The notes: a model not told the origin generated them from the letters alone. Numbered from the stretch's first letter, positions 33,717-41,625 are shown. The stretch is DNA of 64,000 nt from Bacillota bacterium (GCA_023415205.1 JAEZLR010000006.1:292552-356551), one strand, 5' to 3'. Numbers and translations: made by a program.

Positions 33717-33777
33717 AGAGGACAATGACGGCAGCGGTGATGATGACAATGGCAATGAAGATGGTAATGCCCTGTAA
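33715..33777 (+). other. Out-of-frame acidic tail of the NHL/FecR gene (apparent frameshift)
   Basis: In the +1 frame, starting within the TGA stop, the sequence reads EEDNDGSGDDDNGNEDGNAL before a TAA. Such Asp/Asn/Gly-rich runs are characteristic tails of exported wall proteins, and the terminator follows 28 bases after this second stop. A single-base insertion near 33711-33714, or less likely programmed +1 shifting at AAA-TGA, would explain it. It might also be chance GAT/AAT repeats. Confidence 0.5.
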
Positions 33778-33805
33778 TTTTTGGGATTAGCTTATAAAAC
33801 ACAAT

Positions 33806-33836
33806 ACCCGCAAAGCTTCATGCTATGCGGGTTTTT
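33806..33836 (+). terminator. Intrinsic terminator, repeat copy 2
   Basis: ACCCGCAAAGC pairs with GCTATGCGGGT (one mismatch, 5-base loop), followed by T5 and the flank TTAATATCAA shared with copy 1. Its right part (33820-33839) is 19/20 identical to 36747-36766. Confidence 0.8.
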
Positions 33837-33853
33837 ATCAATTAATATCAACT

Positions 33854-34117
33854 CTATGCGTTCTTTTTAAGAACCCCAATCTGAACATCATGTGTCTCAA
33901 GCTTCGCCTCAATGGTGTCAAAGCGTCGGTCATGGTCCAGGAGTTTTTCATAGACCTGATTGTATCCGTCTAGAGTGGCCTCGATTTTTTGACCCTGCTC
34001 ATTCTCGATTCTAAGGGTGCGATGATCGATAGCTGTTAGTTTCTCGGTGGTCTCCTTACGAAAGGTTGAAAGCTCCTCATACAGCTTGGTCAATAATTCA
34101 AAAGAATCCTCTTTCAT
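33854..34117 (-). CDS. Small coiled-coil protein of unknown function
   Basis: 87 residues starting MKEDSFELLTKLYEELS, with GGAGGG seven bases upstream. Almost the whole chain is a heptad-like amphipathic helix with many Glu, Lys and Leu residues (RKETTEKLTAIDHRTLRIE, YEKLLDHDRRFDTIEAKLE). No signal or membrane segment is visible. Similar short coiled-coil proteins are frequent and unnamed in Clostridia; I assign no function. It has its own promoter and lies between two terminator-like repeats. Confidence 0.65.
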   Translation of the reverse strand: MKEDSFELLTKLYEELSTFRKETTEKLTAIDHRTLRIENEQGQKIEATLDGYNQVYEKLLDHDRRFDTIEAKLETHDVQIGVLKKNA

Positions 34118-34139
34118 GGCGCTGCCCTCCTGTTGATTG

Positions 34140-34148
34140 ATTATATCA
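34140..34148 (-). promoter_or_regulatory. Extended -10 promoter of the coiled-coil gene
   Basis: On the minus strand TGATATAAT is a perfect extended -10, with a weak TTTCTC at -35. The start codon follows 22 bases downstream. Confidence 0.5.
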
Positions 34149-34224
34149 TATGCATAGGAGCGGAGAAAGGCTTTGTTTTTTCGCTTAGTTGTATAATCAG
34201 GATAGCAAAAACTGCGTAATACAA

Positions 34225-34271
34225 AACCCGCAGAGGGCGCGGAGTATACGGCTCCGCGCCCTCTGCGGTTT
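34225..34271 (-). terminator. Very stable GC-rich hairpin terminator
   Basis: A perfect 17-bp stem (34228-34244 with 34252-34268) with a 7-base loop. On the minus strand it is followed by GGGTTTTG and would terminate the oxidoreductase transcript. The arm flank AAAACCCGCAGAG is shared with the repeat copy at 29998. Confidence 0.7.
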
Positions 34272-34340
34272 GTAGGATAATTTTTAGTGCAACTAAATTT
34301 GAGCCACATGCGGCGGTTTTATTAATAGCTTCATTAAGCT

Positions 34341-35807
34341 TCACTTAAACTCAACATCAAACTGACGGCAAACGAGCTGTGCCGCTGTGCGCCCGGAGGC
34401 TAACGCGACGGGTAGACCGCCGGGCGGCATCATTCTGTGCCCCGCGAAAAACAGTCCGCTTATGTCTTTGCAATCACCGGGGTACATAAGACCCGCTCTT
34501 GCGCCGGGTTTCATAATACCCATCCATGAACCCCTGTAAGCTCCGGTGTATCGCTCATAAGTCAGCGGTGTGGCAATGTCAACGACCTCAATTTTCCCTT
34601 CACACTGCGGATACTTCTGATATAGCGCGCGGATATTTTGTTCAACAAGGGCTTGCTTTTCCTCTTCATAACGCCCTTCTTCCTTTGCCTTTTTCCAAAA
34701 GTCATAGGTGTCTTCAATAAGCGCCGTGGTCAGTGCCGTACCGCCTTCTGGCGCGTAACGGCGGTAACTGTTGAAGCTGAGTTCATGTACCGTCTGTCCG
34801 GCATAGGTAATAGGTGTTTCGAGCTTCCATTCGGGAATTGTAATATCGGGCAGTTCTGCGCGGACACCCATACTGACAAACGTGCAAACGGCGAGTTTGG
34901 TGGTATCGCGCATGGTTTTCAACCAAGCGTCGCCGGGTTGCGTGTCAAAGAGTTTATCCAGTGCGGCAATGGTTTCCTGCGTTACAATCACCGCGTCCGC
35001 GCTCAATGTTCCGTCAGCCAACGCAATGCCGGTCGCCCTGCCATTTTCAACAATCACTTTCTTTACATGGGTGTTCAGCATGAGTTTACCGCCAAGTCCG
35101 GTGAATGTTTTTGCCATTCGATGAACCATCGGCAGACTGCCGCCCTCCGGGTATCCGCCGTCGCCGGAGTCAAGGGTAGCCAATGTAGAGACGATGGCGG
35201 TCGCGGCGTAATCATCGGTGATAAAGCCAAGCAATCGCCTGATTGCGGGGTGTTTGAAGGTTTTGACAAACTCCGCGCAGGAGATTTTTCCATATTTGAC
35301 CATTGCGGGCATTGCGGGCAGCATTTTAAGTATAAAACCTAAACCCATTCGCTTTGGATTCTTTACTTTAACGCCCTTGACATCAAAAATTGGCATGGTC
35401 ATTTTAGTAACGGCTTTCACGTCTTTAACCAGCTGACGGAGCGCTTTCTCATCTTCGGGGGAAAGTGCAATGAGTTGTGCCGCCGTCTTTTCAATATCAC
35501 GGTAGAGGTGAATGACCTGCCCATCCCATTCTATACTGCGGAATGGGTCATGTATCAGAACGGGTACGTCCTTGCCCAATGCGCCTGTATCTACCCAAAG
35601 CTGATATGCCTCGGTATTCGGTGACGAACCTGTCATCCAATGGATTGCGCCCTCGAACAAGTATCCCTTGCGTTTCCAACTGGTACACATACCGCCGACA
35701 ATGCTGTGCTGTTCAATGATGGTAACATCAAAACCGCTCCTTGCGGTGTAAATTCCGGCAGTGAGTCCCGCAACCCCCGCCCCGATGATGATAATTTTCT
35801 TGCTCAT
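34341..35807 (-). CDS. CrtI/phytoene-desaturase-like FAD-dependent oxidoreductase
   Basis: 488 residues. The N-terminal Rossmann motif IIIIGAGVAGLTAGIY...EQHSIVGG binds FAD, followed by CTSWKRKGYLFEGAIHWMTG. The C-terminal flavin motif is CKDISGLFFAGHRMMPPGGLP. This is the amino-oxidase/CrtI/retinol-saturase-like group, acting on carotenoid or other polyene and lipid substrates. No carotenoid genes are adjacent, so the substrate is open. The start overlaps the stop of the TetR gene by four bases, so the regulator and oxidoreductase form one operon. Codons such as GCG and CGC are more frequent than in neighbouring genes, consistent with transfer. Confidence 0.78.
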   Translation of the reverse strand: MSKKIIIIGAGVAGLTAGIYTARSGFDVTIIEQHSIVGGMCTSWKRKGYLFEGAIHWMTGSSPNTEAYQLWVDTGALGKDVPVLIHDPFRSIEWDGQVIHLYRDIEKTAAQLIALSPEDEKALRQLVKDVKAVTKMTMPIFDVKGVKVKNPKRMGLGFILKMLPAMPAMVKYGKISCAEFVKTFKHPAIRRLLGFITDDYAATAIVSTLATLDSGDGGYPEGGSLPMVHRMAKTFTGLGGKLMLNTHVKKVIVENGRATGIALADGTLSADAVIVTQETIAALDKLFDTQPGDAWLKTMRDTTKLAVCTFVSMGVRAELPDITIPEWKLETPITYAGQTVHELSFNSYRRYAPEGGTALTTALIEDTYDFWKKAKEEGRYEEEKQALVEQNIRALYQKYPQCEGKIEVVDIATPLTYERYTGAYRGSWMGIMKPGARAGLMYPGDCKDISGLFFAGHRMMPPGGLPVALASGRTAAQLVCRQFDVEFK

Positions 35808-36406
35808 AAAAATTTCTCCTTTAGCACAATCCGGTTCAGCATTTTAGGGTTCGGTGACAATGGCATTCCTGTGATAGCATGGCAACATAGTCCTTGGATC
35901 GTAGCCCAATAGATGGCGGCAAGCTGAATGGGGTCCCCGTCTACTACGGTGCCTTCGGTCTGCCCTTGGGACAAGACTTGTGCGAAGCTATCAACGGGAT
36001 TCGGTAAATCGGGTGTATACAATGCCGTATCCGGCATTTGAAAACCGCTCATACCGACTTGTATCATAAACATGAAATAATCAATTCCCATGTGATGGTC
36101 GGCAAACATTTGAAACATCATGGAGGTTGTTTGCCGTATCTTGACCAAGGCAGTTGCGTCACTTTGGGCTACTTCTTGAATACATTTACCTGAGATACCG
36201 ACAGCTTGCCGCACAAGCTCGGCGATTAGCGCGTCCTTAGAGGTATAGTGACTATACAGCAGACCCTGACTCAGCCCTCCGGCGCGGGCAATTTCGTTGA
36301 TTGTCACGGATAATCCTTTCCGTGCAAACAGCGACAATGCGGCGGATTCGATTTTTTGCCGCGTACTTTCCCGCATCGCGTCGAATGCTTTTTTACTTCG
36401 AGGCAT
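35804..36406 (-). CDS. TetR-family transcriptional regulator of the oxidoreductase operon
   Basis: 200 residues. The N-terminal TetR_N domain has RQKIESAALSLFARKG, TINEIARAGGLSQGLLYSHY (helix-turn-helix) and TSKDALIAELV. The C-terminal ligand domain is helical with several Met residues. It is the first gene of the pair, and a 14-base perfect palindrome 18 bases upstream of its start codon is the likely operator, implying autorepression. The ligand may be related to the oxidoreductase substrate. Confidence 0.82.
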   Translation of the reverse strand: MPRSKKAFDAMRESTRQKIESAALSLFARKGLSVTINEIARAGGLSQGLLYSHYTSKDALIAELVRQAVGISGKCIQEVAQSDATALVKIRQTTSMMFQMFADHHMGIDYFMFMIQVGMSGFQMPDTALYTPDLPNPVDSFAQVLSQGQTEGTVVDGDPIQLAAIYWATIQGLCCHAITGMPLSPNPKMLNRIVLKEKFL

Positions 36407-36418
36407 AATCCCACATCC

Positions 36419-36438
36419 TTGAATGAATTATAATTCAA
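36419..36438 (-). promoter_or_regulatory. Palindromic operator of the TetR/oxidoreductase operon
   Basis: TGAATTATAATTCA (36424-36437) is a perfect palindrome; outer TTGAAT/ATTCAA pairing extends it. It contains a TATAAT that may be the -10, so repressor and polymerase would compete. Confidence 0.6.
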
Positions 36439-36498
36439 TAATAAAACATGTTGTCATATTTTTCAAGCGAGTTCTGAGAAATATCAAAATTAAGAAAC

Positions 36499-36678
36499 AT
36501 GAATTTATATCGCTTATTGGGGTTCATGCGCCTTAAAAAGATTGACGGTAAGCGGACGCAGCAGATTGACATTTATTACAATGTGGTTGGAATTATTAAC
36601 ATACCTACGCCGGAAGAACTGGCGGCGATGATAGTCGAACGCATAGCGCAGAAAGAAAAAGAACATATCAGCGCGTAA
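36499..36678 (+). pseudogene. C-terminal remnant resembling a large serine recombinase
   Basis: An open frame of about 59 codons ends ...GKRTQQIDIYYNVVGIINIP and then a helical tail. 'GKR.QQIDIYYN..G' is how the C-terminal (DUF4368-like) end of large serine recombinases of clostridial transposons and phages often reads. There is no ribosome binding site, catalytic N-terminal domain or recombinase domain, so this would be a decayed fragment left by an excised or rearranged element. Recognition is from memory and should be confirmed. Confidence 0.45.
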
Positions 36679-36738
36679 AAATACGCACAGCGGAACCGCC
36701 AATTAGCGATTCCGCCGTACATACTTCCTTGTTTGTGT

Positions 36739-36766
36739 AAACCCTTATGCTATACGGGTTTTTATC
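36739..36766 (+). repeat. Terminator-like repeat copy 3, abutting the tRNA-Trp 3' end
   Basis: AAACCC and GGGTTT can pair around TTATGCTATAC. The segment 36747-36766 is 19/20 identical to 33820-33839. It ends at the base adjoining the encoded CCA of tRNA-Trp. A separate hairpin (36671-36700 region, GCGGAA/TTCCGC) precedes it. Confidence 0.55.
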
Positions 36767-36842
36767 TGGCAGGGGAGACAAGGATCGAACTCGCGACACG
36801 CGGTTTTGGAGACCGCTGCTCTACCAGCTGAGCTACTCCCCT
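36767..36842 (-). tRNA. tRNA-Trp (anticodon CCA), 3' CCA encoded
   Basis: The minus strand folds into a full cloverleaf: acceptor AGGGGAG/CTCCCCT, D stem GCTC/GAGC, anticodon stem GCGGT/ACCGC with loop CTCCAAA, and T arm GCGAG-TTCGATC-CTTGT. The discriminator is G, as usual for tRNA-Trp, and CCA is encoded. The anticodon lies at 36807-36809. Confidence 0.95.
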
Positions 36843-36848
36843 ACGACT

Positions 36849-36888
36849 GACGAATTCAAGTATACAATAGAATTCGTCCTGTTGTCAA
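36849..36888 (-). promoter_or_regulatory. tRNA-Trp promoter with a perfect inverted repeat around the -10
   Basis: On the minus strand TTGACA (36883-36888) and TATACT (36859-36864) are 18 bases apart. GACGAATTC (36849-36857) and GAATTCGTC (36870-36878) form a perfect 9-bp inverted repeat that encloses the -10. Confidence 0.7.
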
Positions 36889-36916
36889 TAATTGAAACAC
36901 TGTACTTTTGGCGATC

Positions 36917-37168
36917 TTAAACTGTCTCCAACGCCTCTTCGATAGCCTGTGACAGTTGATCGGGGCATGAGGTGGACTTAAAGCCGCAATGGATGCCCTT
37001 AAGCTTTCTCACGGCCTCTGTGGCGTCCATGCCCTCAATAAGAGAGGCTATGCCCTGTAAATTGCCGCTGCATCCTCCTGCGAAAGTAACATTATGTACC
37101 TTACCCGAAACAATATCAAAGGTGACCTGAGATGAGCAGGTGCCTTTGTTTTTATGCTTACATGTCAT
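36917..37168 (-). CDS. TSCPD-domain protein (TIGR03905-like)
   Basis: 83 residues starting MTCKHKNKGTCSSQ; an in-frame ATG nine bases earlier touches the AAGGAGG site, so the downstream ATG is preferred. The whole protein is one TSCPD domain with conserved Cys residues (GTCSSQVTFDI, GGCSGNLQGIASLIEG, GIHCGFKSTSCPDQL). This module occurs at the C-terminus of some ribonucleotide reductases and as stand-alone small proteins; a metal-binding role is likely. It lies about 20 bases downstream of trmB and is probably cotranscribed. Confidence 0.75.
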   Translation of the reverse strand: MTCKHKNKGTCSSQVTFDIVSGKVHNVTFAGGCSGNLQGIASLIEGMDATEAVRKLKGIHCGFKSTSCPDQLSQAIEEALETV

Positions 37169-37188
37169 GTGTATCATCCTCCTTGATT

Positions 37189-37836
37189 TTAGGTGCCGGT
37201 GCCTATTTGCGCCACCAGCTTGTTAATGGGTGTTCCAAGCTTATGGAACTTTTCTTCGTATTCTGTGGCAATGTTGCCTGCCACCATATCACTGTTGTAT
37301 AGATCGAAGGTGACCTGCCTAAGGGTGTAATGACATCCCTTAAATTGTTCCAAGGAATAGTCAAACAGTCCCCGGTTATCGGTTTTAAATTCAATGATGG
37401 CATCCCTCTTCAAAACCTTTTTGTAAAGCTCTAGAAAGCTGGGGGAGGTTAACCGTCTTTTGGCATGGCGCTTCTTTGGCCATGGATCGGAGAAATTGAG
37501 ATAAAGCCTATCTACTTCTCCCTGAACGAAAAGCTCCTCAAGAAGCTCTGCATCAGTACTGATGACGACCAGATTCTTAAGGCCCTCCTCAGGGATCTTT
37601 TTGATAAGCTTCAGGAGAACCGTAGGAAACTTTTCCAAGGCAATATAGTTAATATGAGGGTTCTCCTGAGCCAAGGTGGTAATAAAACGTCCCTTGCCTG
37701 AGCCAATCTCCATATGGATGGGATGGTCATTACCAAAAACCTCATGCCATTTTCCTTTATGGCTTGAGGGCTGTTGTATATAGTTTCTGGAGAGCTCAAG
37801 CCTGTTATAGGCCTCGGGATCATTACGCAGCCTCAA
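37189..37836 (-). CDS. trmB: tRNA (guanine-N7)-methyltransferase TrmB
   Basis: 215 residues starting MRLRNDPEAYNRL at a TTG eight bases after GAGGTG; a TTG two codons earlier is too close to that site. SAM-binding motif MEIGSGKGRFI, then YIALEKFPTV, and the family signature LYLNFSDPWPKKRHAKRRL with FKTDNRGLFDYSL near the C-terminus. The enzyme makes m7G46 in tRNA. It shares a divergent intergenic region with the TetR/ABC operon. Confidence 0.92.
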   Translation of the reverse strand: MRLRNDPEAYNRLELSRNYIQQPSSHKGKWHEVFGNDHPIHMEIGSGKGRFITTLAQENPHINYIALEKFPTVLLKLIKKIPEEGLKNLVVISTDAELLEELFVQGEVDRLYLNFSDPWPKKRHAKRRLTSPSFLELYKKVLKRDAIIEFKTDNRGLFDYSLEQFKGCHYTLRQVTFDLYNSDMVAGNIATEYEEKFHKLGTPINKLVAQIGTGT

Positions 37837-37864
37837 TTCCAATGCACCTCGTTTCTTCCTAAAG

Positions 37865-37893
37865 ATTATAAAGCAAACCTTTCATTATGACAA
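37865..37893 (-). promoter_or_regulatory. Promoter of trmB
   Basis: TTGTCA and TATAAT on the minus strand with a 17-base spacer, about 28 bases before the start codon. Confidence 0.7.
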
Positions 37894-37914
37894 GTAAGAG
37901 CCCCTTAAAATATA

Positions 37915-37944
37915 TTGACTGAATGTCAGTCAGTATAGTACAAT
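37915..37944 (+). promoter_or_regulatory. Promoter and operator of the TetR/ABC operon
   Basis: TTGACT and TACAAT with an 18-base spacer. GACTGA-ATG-TCAGTC (37917-37931) is a perfect inverted repeat that overlaps the -35 and the spacer, as expected for an autorepressing TetR regulator. Confidence 0.7.
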
Positions 37945-37968
37945 AACAACAAGAGGAGATGGAAGGAA

Positions 37969-38580
37969 ATGACACGAATAACAAAACCACCCCAAGAAAG
38001 AAGAAAAGAGATATTGGATGCCGCTTTGGAATTATTCATTACCCAAGGCTACGCAAAAACCTCGGTCAGTGATATCGTTCATAAGGTGAATGTGGCCCAG
38101 GGGCTCTTCTATTACTATTTCAAATCCAAGGAAGAGGTCTTCCTTGCGGCCATGGAACAGTATACCGATGAGTTTTCAGCCCAATTGGAGACCATCATCA
38201 GAGATCACACCCTGCCCCTCGTAAAACGCATTGAGCTTGTATTTTCCACCATGAATCATCTGTTTAAGCAAACCGAAGAGGCGTTAATGGAAGGTATTCA
38301 ATACTCGGAGCAGATGGATCTGGATTTAAGACTGTCCATTCATGTCACTCAGGCTCTTATCGAGCCTGTCAGTGAGGTTTTGGAGATGACCAATGAGAAG
38401 GGGATCACCCAGATCAAAGACCCGGTGGCTACGGCCTCCTTCCTGGTTTTTGGGATATTCGGCCTGATTCATGGAAATCCGGAGCATCTGCATAATAGTC
38501 ATCATTTAAAGATAGAGGAAGTGGTTCCGCTCATAGCCAGGGTGCTCAATATCAGTCCTGATTTATTGTTGCAACTATAA
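37969..38580 (+). CDS. TetR-family regulator of the adjacent ABC transporter
   Basis: 203 residues. The TetR_N domain has RRKEILDAALELFITQGYAKTS and the recognition region VSDIVHKVNVAQGLFYYYF, followed by KSKEEVFLAAMEQY. The C-terminal ligand-binding part is helical. It lies 18 bases ahead of the ATPase gene. The inverted repeat in its promoter is its probable binding site, and the likely inducer is a compound handled by the ABC system. Confidence 0.85.
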   Translation: MTRITKPPQERRKEILDAALELFITQGYAKTSVSDIVHKVNVAQGLFYYYFKSKEEVFLAAMEQYTDEFSAQLETIIRDHTLPLVKRIELVFSTMNHLFKQTEEALMEGIQYSEQMDLDLRLSIHVTQALIEPVSEVLEMTNEKGITQIKDPVATASFLVFGIFGLIHGNPEHLHNSHHLKIEEVVPLIARVLNISPDLLLQL

Positions 38581-38598
38581 TGGAAAGGATTAAACAAA

Positions 38599-39303
38599 AT
38601 GGGTGCATTGATTCAATTCAAAAATGTTACAAAAGAATATGCTGTCGGGGAGCTTAAAATCCGGGCATTGGATGAAGCCAGTTTTGAGATTGAAAAAGGT
38701 GAGTTTGTGGTAGTTCTGGGCCCCAGCGGGGCTGGTAAGAGCACGGTGCTGAATCTTTTAGGGGGCATGGATACGGCCACGAAAGGCTCCATAATCATTG
38801 ACGGTGTAGACATTACCGGGCATAACGATGACAAGCTCACAGCCTATCGGCGCAATGATGTGGGCTTTGTCTTTCAGTTCTATAACCTGATTCCCACCCT
38901 GACCGCTTATGAAAATGTAGCCCTGACCCAGGAGGTTGTGAAAAACCCATTGGATGTGAAAAGCACCCTTGCTTCAGTAGGCTTGGAAAACAGGCTGCAT
39001 CAGTTTCCGGCACAATTATCGGGAGGGGAGCAGCAAAGAGTGTCCATTGCTAGGGCTGTTTGCAAAAACCCCAAGCTTTTACTGTGTGATGAGCCCACCG
39101 GCGCCTTGGATAGCGAAACAGGTATCCTGATTCTCTCCCTCCTTCAGAGAATGAGCCGAGAAAACGGGCATACGGTAGTGATCGTCACCCATAATGCCGC
39201 CTTGGCCCCCACCGCCGACCGGGTCATAAGGATGAGAAGCGGAAAAATCAGCGAGCAAATCAAAAATCCAGCACCTGTCGGGGTGGAGGAGGTGAACTGG
39301 TAA
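38599..39303 (+). CDS. ABC transporter ATP-binding protein (MacB/LolD type)
   Basis: 234 residues. Walker [11 protein letters not shown]-loop [18 protein letters not shown], signature [15 protein letters not shown], Walker [14 protein letters not shown] and His switch [10 protein letters not shown]. This subclass pairs with FtsX-like permeases and uses ATP for mechanotransmission instead of classical import, for example antimicrobial peptide resistance or lipoprotein/peptide release. The stop is two bases from the permease start. Confidence 0.9.
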   Translation: MGALIQFKNVTKEYAVGELKIRALDEASFEIEKGEFVVVLGPSGAGKSTVLNLLGGMDTATKGSIIIDGVDITGHNDDKLTAYRRNDVGFVFQFYNLIPTLTAYENVALTQEVVKNPLDVKSTLASVGLENRLHQFPAQLSGGEQQRVSIARAVCKNPKLLLCDEPTGALDSETGILILSLLQRMSRENGHTVVIVTHNAALAPTADRVIRMRSGKISEQIKNPAPVGVEEVNW

Positions 39304-39305
39304 GC

Positions 39306-41591
39306 ATGCTTTTTAAGAAAATGCTGAGGGATATGAGAAATAACCTGACCCAGTTCGTCTCCATCTTTATTATGTCCATTCTCGGGGTGCTAGTGTTAAC
39401 CGGCATCCATGCTGAGTGGTATGGAATGAAAACTGAGGTGGACCGCTATTATAAGGAAAACAAGCTTCCCTCTTTATGGATGATGGGAAGGGAATACAGT
39501 CTGGAGGATTTGGAGCAGGTTAGAAGCTTGGACGAGGTTAGGGCGGCATCAAGAAGGCTGACCATGGATGTGGAGACCACCCTTTCTGACCAGCCTGTTT
39601 TAAGGCTTAATGTGGTGGAGGATCATACCCTGTCCACACCTTATGTCATTGAAGGGGATGCCTTTGACGCCAGTCAGAAAGGCCTTTGGCTGGACAGCAC
39701 CTTCGCCCTGGCCCATAATCTTAGGATAGGAGATTCCCTGACGCTAAGGGCCATGGGCATAGAATCTGTTCAGACCATACGGGGCCTCATTCTTCATCCC
39801 GAGTATGTTTATAATGTCAAGGACGATTCGGAGCTTTTGCCGACCCCTGAGAGCTATGGTTTTGCCTTCTTAACCAGGGGCTCCCTTCCTCAAAATCTGC
39901 CTTTACCCTATAACCAGCTCCTGATCCTCGCCGAGTCCCAGAAGGACAGTGAAAAGGTTCAATCCGAGCTGGAGCAGCATTTCTCAGGGAGGTACTCGGC
40001 CATTGTCAATCGAGAAGACCACCCCAGCGTGGCCATGATGGATAACGAAATTGAGCAGAACAAGGCTGTGGGGGAGGTTTTTCCTGTCATCTTCTTCATT
40101 ATCGCCGCCCTGTCCATGCTGACCACCATGACACGCATGACCAGCAATCAGCGAACCCAGATCGGCATACTTAAAGCCCTGGGTTTTTCCAAACGCAAAA
40201 TTCTCTTCCATTATGTTTCCTATGGTTTATGGATTGGTCTAGCAGGAGGCCTGATCGGGCTGGCATCAGGCCCTTTGATTATTCCACCCATACTTTTCAC
40301 CATGCAAAAATCCCTCTACCTCTTGCCCAACTGGTATGCGGTACTGTCCCCGGTCGATGCCATCGCTGTGATACTCGCGGTTTTGTGCTGCGGTGCCTCC
40401 AGCTATTTTGCCTGCCGCAAGGAGCTTAAGGAAGTACCTGCGGCAGCCTTGAGGCCTCGACCACCCAAAGCAGGTCGTCATACCCGTTGGGAGAAAAGCG
40501 CCTTTTGGCATAGAATGGGCTTTAGCCTTCAATGGAATATCCGTGATGTTCTGCGAAGCAAGCTGCGCTCTGCCATGGCGGTGGTGGGGGTTATTGGCTG
40601 CATGGCCCTGCTTCTCTGTGCGCTTGGGCTCCGGGACACAATAAACGGTGTCAGCAGCCGTATGTATGGGGAGCTTCATACCTACGAAAGCAAGATCAGT
40701 CTTCAGGAGACCGTCAGCCAGATAGAACTGAAGGTTATTGAAGAAAAAGTGGATGGACAATGGATTCAGGAGTCTGCCGTTGAGATTCAGGCCGGAGGTA
40801 TGGATAAAAAGGCTTCTCTGACCGTTCTTGGGAAAGGCTCCGCCATGGTCTTCAAGGACAAAGGGGGCGGGGAGGTTGGTCTCCCGACGGAAGGCATCGG
40901 ACTATCCTACAAAATGGCTCAAACTCTTGGAGTGAAGATGGGGGATACCCTTCAATGGCGTATTATCGGCCAGAAAGAATGGATAAGCTCAGAAGTACAC
41001 ACTCTCTATAGAACGCCTATGGGGCAGGGCATCGCCATGAGTGAGGAGGCCTACATAGCGATGGGTAAAACCCTTACGCCTACAGCGCGCCTAGCCTATG
41101 AACCCTTTAGGCAAGAGGATGGGTTGACGGGTATTAAAAATATCAGGGATAAGGACGAGCTCATTAAAAGCTTCGATACCATGCTGGACAGCATACAGAT
41201 GATGGTGTTTATCCTTATTCTTGCTGCAGTGATTCTGGGTGTGGTGGTTCTCTATAACCTCGGGGCACTTTCCTTCGCCGAGAGAGTGCGTGAATTGGCG
41301 ACGTTGAAGGTTTTGGGCTTTTTCTCCAGAGAGATCCGGTCACTACTCCAGAAACAGAATATCTGGCTGACCTGCTTGGGTATTCTTCTAGGAATACCCC
41401 TTGGATATGGGATTATAGGGTTCATTCTCTCTACCATGAGCGAGTCCATTGACATGCAGACTCAGGTTACATGGCCGGCCTTTGTCCTCTGCGTCCTGGT
41501 GACCTTTATTCTCTCTGTGGGAGTCAATTTCTTGCTTTCAAAGAAAATAAAGAACATTGATATGGTAAGCTCTCTCAAAGCCGTTGAATAA
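39306..41591 (+). CDS. FtsX-like permease with two FtsX domains
   Basis: 761 residues. A first membrane helix (about 15-35) is followed by a large extracytoplasmic domain (about 40-255) and three helices of the first FtsX domain (about 258-375, VFFIIAALSMLTTMTRMTSN). A re-entry helix near 425-445, a second outside domain, and a final FtsX domain (about 615-750) follow. This eight-helix layout matches large clostridial FtsX exporters, not the four-helix MacB. It forms one complex with the preceding ATPase under TetR control. Substrate unknown. Confidence 0.85.
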   Translation: MLFKKMLRDMRNNLTQFVSIFIMSILGVLVLTGIHAEWYGMKTEVDRYYKENKLPSLWMMGREYSLEDLEQVRSLDEVRAASRRLTMDVETTLSDQPVLRLNVVEDHTLSTPYVIEGDAFDASQKGLWLDSTFALAHNLRIGDSLTLRAMGIESVQTIRGLILHPEYVYNVKDDSELLPTPESYGFAFLTRGSLPQNLPLPYNQLLILAESQKDSEKVQSELEQHFSGRYSAIVNREDHPSVAMMDNEIEQNKAVGEVFPVIFFIIAALSMLTTMTRMTSNQRTQIGILKALGFSKRKILFHYVSYGLWIGLAGGLIGLASGPLIIPPILFTMQKSLYLLPNWYAVLSPVDAIAVILAVLCCGASSYFACRKELKEVPAAALRPRPPKAGRHTRWEKSAFWHRMGFSLQWNIRDVLRSKLRSAMAVVGVIGCMALLLCALGLRDTINGVSSRMYGELHTYESKISLQETVSQIELKVIEEKVDGQWIQESAVEIQAGGMDKKASLTVLGKGSAMVFKDKGGGEVGLPTEGIGLSYKMAQTLGVKMGDTLQWRIIGQKEWISSEVHTLYRTPMGQGIAMSEEAYIAMGKTLTPTARLAYEPFRQEDGLTGIKNIRDKDELIKSFDTMLDSIQMMVFILILAAVILGVVVLYNLGALSFAERVRELATLKVLGFFSREIRSLLQKQNIWLTCLGILLGIPLGYGIIGFILSTMSESIDMQTQVTWPAFVLCVLVTFILSVGVNFLLSKKIKNIDMVSSLKAVE

Positions 41592-41625
41592 TTATATAAA
41601 GACCGATAAAAAAACGAACCCTCCC

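Noticed and set aside
33479..33802. His-rich minus-strand frame (HYHLHCHCHHHRCRH)
   Set aside because: It is the reverse complement of the GAT/AAT/GGC run at the end of the NHL/FecR gene and has no ribosome binding site.
36514..36702. Minus-strand 62-codon frame opposite the recombinase remnant
   Set aside because: No start signals; the plus-strand frame has the recognisable protein pattern.
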